From Erpobdella octoculata (Eukaryota; Annelida; Clitellata; Hirudinida; Erpobdellidae): a stretch of DNA of 64,000 nucleotides. Positions 33,943 through 46,329 of the stretch are shown here, in pieces (positions within the stretch are counted from its first letter, which is position 1; the number at the start of each line of letters is the position of its first letter). The stretch is taken from assembly GCA_963978895.1 (NCBI GenBank), contig OZ022245.1:5152009-5216008 (forward strand). Reading direction: 5' to 3'. The notes below the pieces were generated by a model. That model was not told where the DNA came from, searched no databases, and was given only the letters and a program-made list of their open reading frames with translations. The position numbers were made by a program, and so were the translations under genes.

Positions 33943-35036
33943 TAACAAATTTTCCATAATTCAATTGAACTGAAATTTGAAAAATAAACTCGTTCCCGCG
34001 CTTGTTCCTCAGAACAATGCATTGTACTAAATTTTCGTGAAAAATACTTCGCTTTTAATTAAAAAAACTGTTAAATCTATGTTCAAAAATAAGTTTAACT
34101 TTTAAGGGATTAATTAATTTAATTTTCACAAACGAGCTTGGCATAGAAAAACATAAGACAAGACTCATAAAAGAGACAAACCTCGACCTTTCGAATCAAT
34201 TCCGAACCGAACAGTGCTATCATTCTAAAAAAATCGAATTGATTTGTTTATTTGAATAAAATGAAGCATTATGTATATAGCAATTTCATAAAACTTACGC
34301 AAAATTTCTGTCTCAAAACATCAACTGAGCCCATAACGTTTAATAAAAGTTGTAACAATATAGAAGGAAGACGCCACAGAGTGATGGCAATGACGTCTGC
34401 ATTTCAAACGTGCTCGGTGGCTATTGGCTCAATGGCTTGGCGGTTAACATTGTATAGCGCTTCACTATCACTCTGATATAATTTGTTGTTGAGTTTTCAC
34501 TTTTCATCCCTCAGTTCAAAATTGAACACTTAAATTAGAGTAAGTTGAAGATATAAGAAACTAATTTAAATGAAAGTAACACAGGCAAATATTTAATAAC
34601 AATAATCAATTGGGGTGAAACAAACTTAAAACAAGTTCCCTGACACTACCCTTCATCCTCACATTTTACTTTTTTCATATTTCTCCATTTCTTGTTCTTC
34701 TCCATTGGTTCTTCTCAAATATAGGATGATTTTTAAAATTTAAGATTGAAAACTGTCCTTCTCCACTCTACCTAACTAACTTAAGTCCACGACGGAAAAC
34801 ACTGAAAAAAGTTGATTTAGAAAGGTCGAAATTGATAATTTTTCACCAATGGAGTACCTACTAAAAACTATAGTACTCTATGATTCCGCATAGGCGTAGG
34901 AGAAGAAAAAGCTGGTGCAGGTATTAAAAGTGCATCTTACAGTCTGTCAAAACTTTTGTATGTTGATATTTTGAATTCAAAATATGTATGTTTTTGGAAT
35001 GCTATTGAATACAAGTGAACAATGTGAAAACAAACT
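33943..35036. other. AT-rich spacer
   Basis: No gene seen. Near 34377-34475 a CAGAGTGAT / ATCACTCTG pair about 98 bp apart may be a very small inverted-repeat element. Confidence 0.3.
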
Positions 35037-35044
35037 TTTAAACC

Positions 35045-36903
35045 CAGGCCCGTAGCTAGCGGGGGGGCTGGGGGGGGGCTGCAGCCCCCCCACTAAAAAT
35101 GTAAGCCCCCCCACTAAAATTTTAAATAAAAATAAATAAATAAAGGTAAATTTAAATATAAAATTAATAATAATAATTTGAATGCCTGTAGAATGAATAA
35201 TTGGTAAAACCCATAAAGAGCAAAAGTACAGAGTAGCACGTTACGTGATTCTGTAGTTATGTCTACTCTTGGACAGAGTGATGAGCAACAGTGTTCACAA
35301 GTGTGGAATCAGCTTTGTGCTGTTTATTTTAGCATGTTGAACAGTATATTAGGAGAGTTCATGCAGAGCTTTGTTGATAGTCATTTAAGTTATTCTGAAG
35401 GTTTGACTTGTGCAGTGTCTGCCCTTCTACCAACATCAGACAAGTTTTTAGATGTCAACGAACTTAAACCGTTGACGCAACTGCTAAAACAAGACAGGCA
35501 TGACGATGTTGAAAAATATATTGCAGACGAGGCTCTCATTGCAAGTAGGTTTCTACAAAACAAATTTCAACCAGGCTACAGTCTCCAGAAAGTGATGAAT
35601 TTTATGCTGGACTATAAAGATGCATTTCCTACTCTAAATTGGCACTATTCAACTGCAATGACTCTTGACATCTCGATTGCCACTTGTGAAAATTCATTTT
35701 CTTGTCTAACAAGAGTACTACGACCACAGAGAAGATCAATGTCCTATGAGAGAAAGAGCAAACTTGCACTTCTGGCATTTAAAAAATCGCTCTGTAAAGC
35801 AATTGATATGGATACCTATCAAATACCAAGAATGCAATAAAATAAAATTGGATTCAAATAATTGTCTTGACAATGATCAAACCATATTATAATAAAATGG
35901 AATTTTTAGTTTAGTTTCTCATTTCAAGCTACTACATATCCATTCATGTTTTACACATGAAAATTGTCATGAGTTTCATAATCAGTGCTCGGACGTAGTC
36001 TTACAATATTGTAATAACTTTAATCTTACAGTTTTAGAACAGATAAAAAAGCTAATTCAGCTTAGCTGACAAACATTGGCTTTTGATTTTTGAATGACTC
36101 TCAATAATTCAAACTATTTTCATTATTTCGTATTTTTTAGTGCTAGTCTGACACTGCAATACCATTAACCCCAATATTCTGAACTGATTAATTCAAAGAA
36201 ACAATTTAAAGCTTACTGTATAACCACACAATTTTTTCAACAATATAAGTTTAATGATAGACTTGATATATAATCTAATCTTCTATTTAGATTGTTTAGA
36301 AACTGATGACAAGTTGCATGTGTAACACATGAATGGATGTTTAGTAACTTAAAATGTGAAAGTAAACTAAATAGTACATTTTATTATAATGTGGTTTGAT
36401 CTTTGTCAAAACAAATATTTAAATCCGATTTTATTTAATTGATTTCTTGGCATTTGATACAGATGTACAAGTTTTTATCAAAAATAAAATAAGCAAGTTA
36501 TTGTATTGTGGACTATAACAGTTGTCTTAATCAGAAATTAAATTTGGACAATTTGATTCAGTGCTGTCATCCCAGTGGTGTGCCATGCACGCATCAAAAA
36601 TCAAGATTGTGGATAACAACAAGCATACTGTTATTTGACAAAATTGCCTGTGGAAATTGTAAATTTTTGTTATTACGAGCAACATATTACAACTCTTAGA
36701 AAATCTATAATTAAATAATAGGATATCCAAAATTGGATGCCATTTTTGTCAAATGCTACAAAATGCTTTAGCGAATCTCCTTATCGCGAAAGGCTTCGCA
36801 CCTGCGGCGCTCGCGCGCAGGCTTCTTCAGTGCCTTCGTTCGTCAGTAGCCCCCCTACTAATTTTCATAGCCCCCCACTCACTAAATCCTGCCTACGGGC
36901 CTG
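35045..36903 (+). mobile_element. hAT element, 1,859 bp, with exact 8-bp target duplication
   Basis: Inverted ends CAGGCCCGTAG...CTACGGGCCTG, with G- and C-runs just inside, flanked by TTTAAACC on both sides (35037-35044, 36904-36911). Encodes only the C-terminal part of a transposase, so it is internally deleted. The interior also carries an inverted copy of its own transposase 3' end (see findings). Confidence 0.93.
35259..35840 (+). pseudogene. hAT transposase C-terminal fragment (193 codons open)
   Basis: Starts MSTLGQSDEQQ. The C-terminal dimerisation region is clear: LNWHYSTAMTLDISIATCEN, then SFSCLTRVLRPQRRSMSYER and LALLAFKKS, matching the (YS-A-TLPVS-A-CERSFS-LR-IK--LRS-M---RL--LALL) pattern of ZMYM/HMCN-like hAT families. 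The RNase H-like catalytic D and BED finger are missing; it cannot be an active transposase. Confidence 0.85.
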
Positions 36904-36911
36904 TTTAAACC

Positions 36912-38090
36912 AAATGCTTTTATGTGGTTAAAACTCAAATTAACAAAAAGTTTTTATTTTTATTTAAAAAAAAGTTTATTTTTGCAAAACTAATTATTTA
37001 ATATTACATTGTCTTCAAGCAAGAGCATGTATACAAAAATTGATTGTAAAAAGTAGTAACAGACACTTTAGGATGTAATTCAGACTACGTCAATCAACAA
37101 ATTACAAAAAAAAAAGCAGAAGCGTCATTTAATAAAAACATGGAAGAACAAATATTTCTATTTCTAAATTGATCCTAAATCTTATACACTTTTCCCTCCC
37201 TAAAAGCTGATGACCAGGAGGGGTCGAATGTTGGTCGTAAGGAACACTTTTATTTAAAAGTAAAGTTGTCTCATATACTTATTTTTCCAAGAAAAATCAA
37301 AGTCAGTCTTGTCACGTGTCCCCCAGCGCACAAAATTCAACAACGCCCATGTCATCCAATTGCAGTATGTCAAATTCTTACCCATTCTTAGAAAATGATA
37401 AAAATTGACCTGCATAATTGTTTTTAATTTTTTTCATCTTATCATATTCATAAGCAAAAGTTGAAAAAATCCTACAATCTGAACAGGGGTGTCATTTGGG
37501 ATGGCAGTGGGAACAATCACCCTCCTCAAATTTATTTTATTTTTGAAAATATAGTTACGAAGTTTTTTTTTTGGAAAGGTAAACTTTCACCAAATTTCTT
37601 GCGTTTTTTTCAAAAACATGATTTACTGAGCGCAGTTTATTTCTACATATTACAAACTGAAACGTTGTTAAAACCGACTTTGTGAAATTCGCTATAACTC
37701 ATTTCGTTAAGTGAAGCACACTTTCAATCTGGTGGTGCCTCTGTTTCAAAATCAAATAAAATGTCCCTGATAAAAAAGATTGCTGCTTTTAAAAACTAAA
37801 TCTTTGAATATCTTTTCATCAAATGATTAATGTATTGAAAGTATAGAAATAACATTGCTTTTTAGAGATACAATAATAAATCTAAAATTGTGCAATACTA
37901 GCTCAAAACATTTTGAAATACATTCTAAAAAAAATTATACATGATTGGTTCAGACTATTGCACAAAGAAATAATTAGAAGAAAGAAATATACATGATTTA
38001 TAAATAGAAAAAAAATCAACAGCATTCAAGTACTCTAGTCAGTTTGCTTCAAATAGTTTAGTGCAAATTCTGACATGATTGTGCCTCCTG
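36912..38090. other. AT-rich spacer between the hAT element and IQUB
   Basis: No gene seen. Around 36985-37080 there is a diverged relative of the direct repeat found at 56985 and 57365 (ATTACATTGTCTTC, GCATGTATACAAAA). Confidence 0.35.
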
Positions 38091-38096
38091 TGTCAT

Positions 38097-41000
38097 TTAA
38101 GCAAGCATTTTGCTTGTACTCCTGTCCAAAAAGACAGCTTGGTGGCGGTGCAGCGAATCAGCTAGAAGTTGAAGTCGAGTAAAGTGTGCTTGAGCCATGG
38201 AGTGTTTGCCCGTTATTTTTTGCATAAGATCAGCTCCATACACCTACAAACATGTATGTGAAGAATGATCAGTAATTTATGCAATTAAATCATTTAATTT
38301 TTTATCTCTTTTGATAGCCATGTCGTCTTTTGATAACCATATCAAAGTCTTATGATTCAAATTGATAAGAAAACGACAAAGCTAAAACTTTATTATCTGA
38401 CCTTTGAAATGTTGTCAATTTTCTTGTGGGCAGCTGCTTCTTTTCTTGTAAGCAGAACACAATTCCATGGTGACCAGCATTCATCTTTAACCCAAGCAGC
38501 AAAACAAAGGTCACTGGTCTTGTTGTTGAGACTCAATGCACTTTGACCTTCCCAGATGTTTTCATAGAGATATTTCATGTCCTCCACCTGATTATAATTT
38601 TCATTTTTTTTAAATTCGCCAGTTTTGATTGCATACCTGATAGATTGCTTGAATGTTTGCAAACCTTGAAAGTGAAAATTAACTAACTTCCCGTCATCCA
38701 ATTCAGCTGAAGTTTGAAATATAGGCTCACTCCTCATGACAATGAATTTTATTGAAGTTTGAAATTTAAAAAAAAATTTTATTAAAAATAATATGTTTTA
38801 AAACAAATGAATACAATTAAATAAATGTTTACATATATTAATTCAAAAAAATTTCAATTTAAAAGAAAATATTATGCAATAAATGAAAAGCCAGCAATCC
38901 AGAAATATAAGGGATTTGTTAAAAACCCTGTTTTTTACTGCTTACTTGTTTAAATTATAAAATTATAACAGATGTTTTTAAATTTATTACCCATTTAGCT
39001 TTTAAAAGTTCAAAATGACTCAGGAAATTAATACAAAAAATTCAGTTTTAAAAACTACTTGTAGTAGGAGAGCAATGGAGGTATTATTGTCGTGTTTTAC
39101 GCCGTTTTTTACGACGTCTTCGAGAAGTGATTCGTAAAGTGAGAATTCCTCGATGTGAGAAGAAGAGGAGTGAGCAGGAGGAGCCGAGTGGAAATTATTG
39201 AGAAGATTCGATTCTTTTGCGGTGGTCGATTTTCTGTCGATGAGGTCGTCACTGCTGAGAAGCTTTTTGAACTGCTGTTGTAAAAACGACGGAGTCTGTA
39301 AATGAAAAATTTATTTTTTCTGGGGTGGAGTTGATAATGATAGCAATTATATGAGTATTAATAACAGCAAGTATAAAGCTATAAAAAGCTTTTAAAACTC
39401 TTGTTGAGGCCACAATTATATCCGGTATAATCTTGATATTTAATTATCAAGTATACTTATAATTATAATTATCATCGACCCAAAACTTCTATCTAACTAA
39501 TATGAAAAAGTCTGAGTAATTAATGAAATAAAAATATCACCTTGACAAACTTTGCAGCTTGCGGATTAAACTTAGGATCTTTGGTGAGTTGAACAAACAA
39601 GGTGTTAATTCTCATACGAAGCCCTTCCAAATGTTCTTCGCTGACTCCTCGCATGAGCAGTGTAGTCTCTCTCTCTATCAGGTTCAATATCTCTCTAGTT
39701 GTTCTACAGTCGTAGTCCTGATTTTGTGGTAATTAATAAAGAATAATAACAAAAGATAACGTTTCCTTAACTTCGTACAAGAACACTTTGTATGCCTTTA
39801 GAAAGCATCACTGTCATAATAATCATCAACATTAAAACTTTTGTATTCATATGAATACAAACTATGGTCTCAACACAAACAACATACAAGCAGGCATAAT
39901 AAATTTAACAAATCTATTGTAAAAACATTGACACCAAACACGAATGTCAACACATTTGTCTCAAATAAAAGAACATAAAACAAAATATAAACTGTCATAA
40001 AATCACCACAACCATATTATCTCATCCATTATTTTAATTACTTGTATGGTGTTTTTGAGAACAAGCAGAGCATCCAACCTCTCCTCAACCATCTCAAATT
40101 TCATTTTTAATGTCTTATAGAGCTGCCTTAACTGGTCAGCTCTCATCATCTCCGGGGTTTCCATGGATACGTCCTTGCCATCTGATGACCTTTTCCAAGT
40201 CTTGGGCGCAGAGGTCTGTTGATAAAAGTTATATTCAAATTTAAACTGTGACGTGGCACAGTTCAAGCTACATGCTATTAAAATCTTAACAATTTTTTTT
40301 AATGCAGCAACGACAAGATGCCTTATTTTTTTTATTTTTATAATTTCTAATAACCTCATCTAGATATTTGACAATAGATCTTTCTTTATTCATCTCATCG
40401 GCCTCCTTCTGCAACCTGCCAAGCATGGCGATCAACTCTGCCTCTCTATCAAGCAACATGCACAAGGCTGCTTTCCTTTCAGCTCCACTCAATCTCTTGT
40501 TGATTTCTTCTTCTTCATCTTGCTTCCATTCTAGTAGCAAAATTAATATTTATAGTCGGTTTAGAAAGTAAATTTTTATAGTTAATTTGACCAAAATCAT
40601 TATTGTTCAATAACAGAATCATTTGAATTTGAATTGACATTTTAGTTTATTAATTATTTGTTTTGCTAAAAAAGGAGGGCTAATAAAATATGGATGTCTT
40701 GTGTCCACTTATAACTGTGATGAAATAAAAGTTTCTTGAAACTATTTTATTCTAAAATTAAATGCTGTGAAGAATGATTTGTTTGAAGAACATCAAAGCC
40801 AAACTTTGCTCTAGAGCTACAAATCAGAATTAAAAATTCAATCTGAAAAAAATGCACAACCTAAGCAGAAAGCTAAACAGTTAAATAATTTTTAATAAAA
40901 AATAAATTTTTTCTTGTAAAAAAACTTTGGGAAGCAATTGTTTTTATTGCTGATGCTGTGCAGTTTGAGTTACATGCCAAAAGTCTGTTTTGTGAAGTTG

Positions 41001-43663
41001 ATTGGTGTTTCTCAAATACCTCAATTTAACTGTATAATTTAATACCTTTAAGCAGAAATTTAAAAAAATGTAATTAAAGCAAAATTCACTTTTCAAGGAG
41101 CTGAACAGATGATCAAAATCCTGTTTTGATCTCGGATGTGTCCTCCTCTCTCTCTCCTTTCTTACCTCATCTTCTCTCTTTCTTTTATCCTTTCCTTCTT
41201 CCTCTCTCTCCCACTCCTGCCTCTTACTTCTAATCTCTCTCAGTTTTCGTACGTACCGTTTCGCAAGCCATCTCCTTAGATACTTTTGAAGTACCACAAC
41301 CTACAGATAATTTCAATAGTGAGTTAAGTAAAGTTTATAACTAATTATAAGTTTATATAGAATGATGTTTAATACATAATAAAAATAAAAAACAAACAAA
41401 GTTGTCACAATCGTATGTTATAATATCTTATGTGCATTTTTCAAATTAATTTTAAAATAAAATAGTTAAAATAATACCAAATATCTGAGAATTTCAATAA
41501 AAATATGAGATTTAAAAATAAAAAATAATTATTAATTAATAATAATAATATTCAAACTAATTAAGTAATTTATTATTTTAATAACAACAAACTGACATGT
41601 CTGACTTTCCTTTCAAAAAACTCGTCAGCAGTTTCGTACGGCCGGGGAGTGATCAGCTTATCGAACGCTTGTGAAACGTAACAGCCTGGTTTCGTCATCT
41701 GAGTCGAGGTGTTATTGGCAGTCTGCAGTTTGACGTTTGCTTTCTGCGATGTCTGCGTGTCGCGACATCTCTTGTTGGCGGCGGCTGCTATTTCGTCTGG
41801 CGACCATTTTTTCGGAAGAGTTTGAATGGAAGCGTGGTGATATATGACACCATTCTTTATGTTTCGGTAACCACCCAGGTATTTCTTTACGGAAGCTGAT
41901 GGATGCCGAACCACGGTTATGCTTGGATCACCACGCTTTGTGCCACTACCTGGAATCAAAATTTTATTCCATCAACTTTCATTGATATAATATCTTGAAG
42001 CAATGAAATATTTTTTTCTTTTATCCAAAAAAATGTTAAAATGCAATTTTTTTTCATACAGTAATTTTTTTTAATTTGTTGCATTGATTTCTTCTAAAAT
42101 AAAAGCTAACAAACCACTAAAATTGTACGAAATAAAATAAAAAAAGCCAAATTATTTAGATGTTCAAACAATAAGATAAAAAAATCAAAATAAATTGCAA
42201 ATAAATAAAAATTAAATAACAACCTGTTTGACCACCTGCTTGTGATGTCTCACATGGAGATGTAGTAGCTGTAGTCATGACAATTTTAAATTTAAACAAC
42301 AAATTTGTATAGAAAGTTTATAATTCAAAAATAGCAAGGTTTAGTGACACGAACATGTAAACTAAACCACTATTAAATCAATATAAATCAAAATATGAAA
42401 CATAATCAATAACTATAAAAAGGATAATAATCATAGCTTCAAAAATAAAACAATCTCACAGAACCTTCATTTTCTTGAGTGATTATCAATGCAAATTTCA
42501 ACTCATCATTGCTGGCCATGTCTTCAATATCTTTCAAAAAAGTTGAATCTGCCAATTTGCCACCTGTGTTTAAAAGATGTTTTGATGTTATTACAAATTG
42601 CTTCATTATCAACTAAATATTTATTATTATTCGTCTTTTTATGTTTGTTCAGATTATTTGCATGTGTGTTGGATTAATTTTCTATATTTTCATATTAATA
42701 TCTGTTTTCTATATTTTCATATTAATATCTGTTTTCTATATTTTTTCGTTAATATTCTTTTTGGTATTATTATTATCTTTATTACAACTTTTGTAGTTTT
42801 TTCTATTATTTGCACTATTATTTTATTGTAAATATATGCTAAACAGAGTTTTTTTTTAAAAGCAAAAATTAAAATAGATTTCAACCTTGAAATTCACAAA
42901 CTATGCTCTCGACAGAAATGTTGAGCTGCACTGCAAGTTCCTGTTTCATTTCTTTAATCGTTTTGTTCAGGTCGGACTTCATTGTTGTCATACATTCACC
43001 AGACTGGTGGTGGAAAAGTTTCACTGTAAATGAGATAAACTGACATATATTGGAGTTATCATTCAATTATTTTTTACATTCAAACCAAAATTATAATTTA
43101 TTCATTATTTTATTGGCTACGATTGAGTTTTTCTTAATAACTTCAACTTCACATTGCCAATTTGAAATAAATTAATTAGACAAGCAGACACAGAACATTT
43201 TAGAATTGTATAGACGTTGTAGATATTTTTAATAGAGTGAAAAAAACTTGACAAACAAAAGTTGTAACACAGATATAGCTTAATTAATTTATTAATTTAT
43301 TTATTTATTCGTGTTTTAAGAGAAAACCTGACAAAATTAAACGAAACAGATGAACCTATAGAAAATTGAAAAAAAAATTGATAATTTAGTTTTTGCAAGA
43401 TTTTTAACATAGAATCTTTTAGCTCATCTAAAAATAATTTAACAACACAAACTATGACTCTTAAACTCATAAAATTTAAATTATTTATTACCTGTTGCAG
43501 ACAAACCATTACCAATTTCTTTATCGTCATAGTCATAGCCGTCCCCTTAGTTTTGATAAATAAGTGAAATTATTTATTAAATTAAACAAAGGCCCATTTT
43601 CATTTTTAGTTTGAAAATCAATGACAATATAAATTTACCATTTATTGAATCGTTTTCGGTCAT
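38097..43663 (-). CDS. IQUB: IQUB-like protein (IQ motif and ubiquitin-like domain), about 13 exons
   Basis: Homolog of the ciliary/flagellar protein IQUB, linked in vertebrates to radial spokes of motile axonemes. Exons, high to low: 43639-43663, 43492-43545, 42886-43023, 42465-42563, 42224-42268, 41606-41949, 41090-41300, 40355-40530, 40042-40215, 39541-39717, 39059-39295, 38402-38706, 38097-38243. About 710 aa (human 791). Order: acidic N-terminus starting MTENDSINGD, ubiquitin-like segment (KLFHHQSGECMTT... to CEFQG), GGYRNIKNGVIYHHASIQT motif, IQ motif (LQKYLRRWLAKRYVRKLRE), charged coiled coils, NIWEGQSALS and WSPWNCVLLTRKEAAAH motifs and a KH--AQ--F tail. Phases agree at every junction except between the last two internal exons: 39059-39295 ends in phase 0, but the usable acceptors of the next exon need phase 1 or 2. 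A tiny exon such as 38991-38998 could bridge it. Confidence 0.88.
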
Positions 43664-44123
43664 TTCTGTTTATATAATAGGATGCCAACAAAATATTTCG
43701 TTGGCTGACCTAAATCTCGACCAGCGGTTTTGTAAATTTGCAGACTAAAAGATTGGATCTGTTTACGTATCTATGACGACAGTTATAGTGCCTACTAATG
43801 ATTTTTAAATTTATTTTTTAAGTATAAGAAAATTTTATTTAATTTTAATTGCGTTTTAAATAATAGAATATTGTTAGTTAAAAAACAAATTTACCTTTTT
43901 AGCACACTAACAATTATATAACAATCTAATAATTTTTCAAAATTGTTTTTAATTTAAAATTGTTGTTATACATTTTTTTCAATTAAATTGTTTTTAAGCA
44001 CATTTCGACATCACTCAGCATTACCTCGAATAGAAAAGGCCGACCTTTACTTGGTTTCTTCTGCAATCTTATCCTCAGCTATTTGTGTGTTGTGTTTTTC
44101 CGTTCAACTGTTTCTGTAGAAAA
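43664..44123. promoter_or_regulatory. Divergent intergenic region between IQUB and the small membrane protein gene
   Basis: 460 bp between two opposite start codons, AT-rich with a slightly more GC-rich part at 44000-44060. Likely holds both promoters; no specific motif assigned. Confidence 0.45.
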
Positions 44124-46303
44124 ATGGGTCTCACAAAAGAAAAGTTGTATTCTCACTATTTGCCGATGGTTGGTGGGGCTAGTGCTGTCTTATTTTCAGC
44201 GAATGTTATGCACCCCGCCGGCTTCAAGAAGTTAGTAATAGTTACTACTTAAATAATATGAAAACAATAAGTAATCTTTCACAGGTGCATGATGTAATAG
44301 TGAAGTAACTTCAATAAGTACAACTGTACTTTAGGCTATTTTTTGCAGCATGTCATGTTTTTAGGCTGCTAAATTTAAATTATTTTAAATTGTAGGAGGT
44401 TAGGGCAGGCCCTCTAGCCTAGCCCTAGCCTACCCCTACTTAGCCACTAACCTAACCGTTTTGGGGTTGGAGCTTTAATTTTATTCTAATTTTAATCAAA
44501 TCCAATTCAGGTCTTAATTTGAATTTTAAGGTTTTCATTGTGTTCTGATTTTAGTTTGTCTTATTAAAGTATTAAAGTCTTTTAAAACATTTTCCAGTTC
44601 TCATCTATATATTAAAAAAAAACTCATAACAGGGCAAATTTTGGAGATTTTAATTTTATATTTCAGCAGTACATAAAACACATAAAAAAGTTGAATAAAT
44701 AAAGCAATATTATGATCATTATAGAAAACATATATCGAGCTTAAACTATCTGATGATATTATAATTCAGCTAAATAAATTTCTAAAAGTTCCCTGCTTTT
44801 TTTTAAATTGCCTATAAATCGTTTGCTTTATATGGATTTTGAGATTTTTGATGTTCTGGGAATGTATTACATCATAATTTAGATTTAGATCAATGAAGTT
44901 TTGTTCATGAACTATAGCTTAAATATTCCATTTGCAATCAGACATAGATTACAGCAACCAGCACATCAGTCAGGAATGACTGGCACTGGTTAGGATATTT
45001 ACAAATATTATGAGCCTTGGCCCTTGATGTTTCTGTTCCTCTAACTCTAATAATGATACTTCTGGTGAAAGTATTTGTTTTCAATTTCATCTATCTTTAC
45101 TAACATCAAATCCAACAAGAGTTTCTTTTAAGAAAATGTAGAGATTTTTTTTGTACAAAATTGTTTTAGGTAGTTAATGTATAGATATATCAAAACGGCC
45201 AACAACTAATAGCTCATAGTAATTTAGTAATTAATCTAAAGCCTTAAATTAATTAGCACCTTAGATGGTGGTAAAGCGCGTTTACACAGGCAAAGATTTG
45301 CTGGCGCCAAATGTCAATGTCGGGGCATCTTTGCGACAGTGAGGGTTTACACGAGACAATTTCAATATACATTTTGCCAGCGAATCTTTGCCTGTATAAA
45401 CATGCCTTTACAGTTGATTTATTAGCCTTTTACGCTTCATTCCTACTGATTTTGCATCATCCTGGTGTAATTTTTTCTTTTTTGTTTCATATCACAGTAT
45501 TGTTAGATATCTAAAGATTAAAATTGGAAGGAAAATTGCGTAACTGAAATTTTGGTAGTAGTGACAAATATGCAGTATGACCTGTCCTAAGGTCTATTTA
45601 AAAATAAAAAGTTCATTATAGTGTTAAAGTTTTTCTTATATGTAATGTTGTAGCAATAGTAACATTTCTAAGATGAACTAAGATACAACAAAATTTTAAA
45701 TTTTATTTTTATTTTTTACATTCTAGAATTTTTTCTCCTTTTGAGTTGGCATTTGCGAACAGTTTGTGGTTTAACGCTCACATTGGTATTGGCATGTATC
45801 TCTATACAAGAAGGCACATGACACCCGATGGTTAGTTTTGAGTATTTTATTTTATATTCTTGTTTTTGAGGCATACTGTTTGAAACAGTACAATGAAGAA
45901 ATCTATTGTCAAAAACAATAAGCTCAATTCATCTTCAAACAACCTCATTGTTGTTTTATTAACATGATCGCAGAGCAGTGCTCTAGAGTATATTTTCTTA
46001 GTTTTATATTTTTCTGAAGATTTTACTTATCACATTCAATCAACTTATATTGCAGCACACAATTTTATTTTAAACTTTTTTTTTGTTTTGTTTCGCCTGA
46101 CAGCTGAATGGAAAAAGATCGGCTTCAGCGTCTTCGGCTCCGTCCTTTTCAATTTTGGCTCCGTGCTTCTCATGGCGACTTTGAAGAAACTTCTTCCCGA
46201 AGACGAAACCGTTCGAACCGTGACGGGAGTAGTAGTTTCTGCTGGACTTGTGTGCGCCGGCAAGCAGTACCTCAAGTTGATCGACAGCAAAGTTTTGGGT
46301 TGA
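44124..46303 (+). CDS. Small three-exon membrane protein, unrecognised
   Basis: Exons 44124-44230, 45727-45830, 46104-46303 with consistent phases (2, then 1) give 136 aa. Sequence starts MGLTKEKLYSHYLPMVGGAS. Hydrophobic stretches near residues 15-30, 45-60 and 78-95 plus a C-terminal one (TVTGVVVSAGLVCAGKQYLK) suggest three or four membrane segments; RRHMTPDAEWKK lies between. No family assigned. The gene is compact, has consensus splice sites, and AATAAA follows 10 nt after the stop, so it looks real. Upstream, IQUB starts about 460 bp away in the opposite direction, so the two may share a bidirectional promoter. Confidence 0.75.
45272..45410. mobile_element. Palindromic MITE in an intron
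   Basis: TTTACACAGGCAAAGATTTG with CTGGCGCCAAATGT on the left pairs with ACATTTTGCCAGCGAATCTT and TGCCTGTATAAAC on the right: arms of about 40 bp, total about 139 bp, inside intron 1 of the small membrane protein gene. Confidence 0.75.
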
Positions 46304-46314
46304 AAATGACCAAG

Positions 46315-46320
46315 AAAATA
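46315..46320 (+). terminator. Poly(A) signal of the small membrane protein gene
   Basis: AATAAA shortly after the stop at 46303. Confidence 0.6.
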
Positions 46321-46329
46321 AAAAATTGA

